Source: Oceanospirillum linum
GTDB lineage: Bacteria; Pseudomonadota; Gammaproteobacteria; Pseudomonadales; Halomonadaceae
Direction: 5' to 3'
Assembly (NCBI RefSeq): GCF_001995095.2
Contig: NZ_MTSD02000007.1
Location: 78,568 to 142,567 of the forward strand
DNA length: 64,000 nucleotides
The notes under the pieces: model-generated
Database searches by the model: none
Told to the model about the DNA's origin: nothing
What the model saw: the letters and a program-made list of their open reading frames with translations, nothing else
Shown here: positions 63,910 through 64,000 of the stretch, one piece after another
How positions within the stretch are numbered: the first letter of the stretch is position 1
Layout of the letters: every line of letters starts with the position of its first letter
Position numbers and translations under genes: made by a program

Positions 63910-64000
63910 AAACTGAAGAGTTTGATCATGGCTCAGATTGAACGCTGGCGGCAGGCCTAACACATGCAAGTCGAGCGGTAACAGAGAATAGCTTGCTATT
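63910..64000 (+). rRNA. rrs: 16S ribosomal RNA, 5' end (partial)
   Basis: AAACTGAAGAGTTTGATCAT is the universal 16S start, followed by the conserved GGCTCAGATTGAACGCTGGC region, which contains the standard 27F priming site. The gene runs off the right edge inside variable region V1 (GTAACAGAGAATAGCTTGC). The style fits Oceanospirillaceae. Note the leader and tandem promoters upstream. Confidence 0.98.

Overview
The window is a gene-dense stretch (about 60 genes, no transposons or phage) of a marine gammaproteobacterial chromosome. The gene set points to Oceanospirillales, something like Amphritea, Neptunomonas or Marinobacterium: an AapJQMP amino-acid importer, a GntR-type prp operon with AcnD/PrpF, an APS-reductase-type CysH, many chemoreceptors and c-di-GMP/phosphorelay genes, and the first ~90 bases of a gammaproteobacterial 16S rRNA at the right edge. 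The genus is a guess from content and style; no alignment was run.

Layout. 1-2200: tail of a Lon-like protease, two small conserved proteins, then a gene-poor segment with eroded coding remnants and a likely minus-strand small RNA ending in a strong terminator. 2200-6800: a DsbA-fold isomerase, riboflavin synthase, a purine permease with adenine phosphoribosyltransferase, and ribB under an FMN riboswitch. 6877-10300: divergent metR/metE. 10400-12900: DinB-fold protein, ung, ygfZ. 13000-19200: a copper module (membrane protein, cytochrome c lipoprotein, HMA chaperone, CopA ATPase, 29-residue membrane peptide) facing a sulfide:quinone oxidoreductase and a periplasmic MsrA. 19200-24700: hybrid kinase with a periplasmic molybdopterin-domain-like protein, sodB, a coiled-coil membrane protein and two hotdog thioesterases. 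24900-37100: htpG with a heat-shock promoter, two chemoreceptors, DUF454 and Cys-rich proteins, an RluA-family enzyme, a GNAT enzyme, and a SulP/truC/tcdA cluster. 37200-42600: three-gene signalling operon (large hybrid kinase, REC-EAL, REC-helical protein). 42800-49500: methionine/glutamine aminotransferase plus omega-amidase, then aapJQMP behind a probable sigma-54/NtrC control region. 49700-53400: sulfur assimilation (TauE/SafE, cysB, cysH) and thrH. 53500-56000: pabB and a hydrolase. 56300-63300: prpR-prpB-prpC-acnD-prpF for propionate via methylcitrate. 63400-64000: tandem rRNA promoters, boxA and the start of 16S rRNA.

The least ordinary signals are three apparent point lesions. A chemoreceptor (TAG at 29086-29088) and a response regulator (TAG at 37302-37304) are each cut by an in-frame amber codon followed by clearly coding sequence to the next stop. 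metR has ATA where its homologues have ATG. All three could arise by C:G to T:A transitions. They may be ordinary strain mutations, sequence errors, or a sign of amber readthrough. Second in interest is the minus-strand RNA near 1520-1703, which carries several GGA motifs in the manner of Rsm/Csr decoy RNAs. No wholly new multi-gene system could be demonstrated from the sequence alone.
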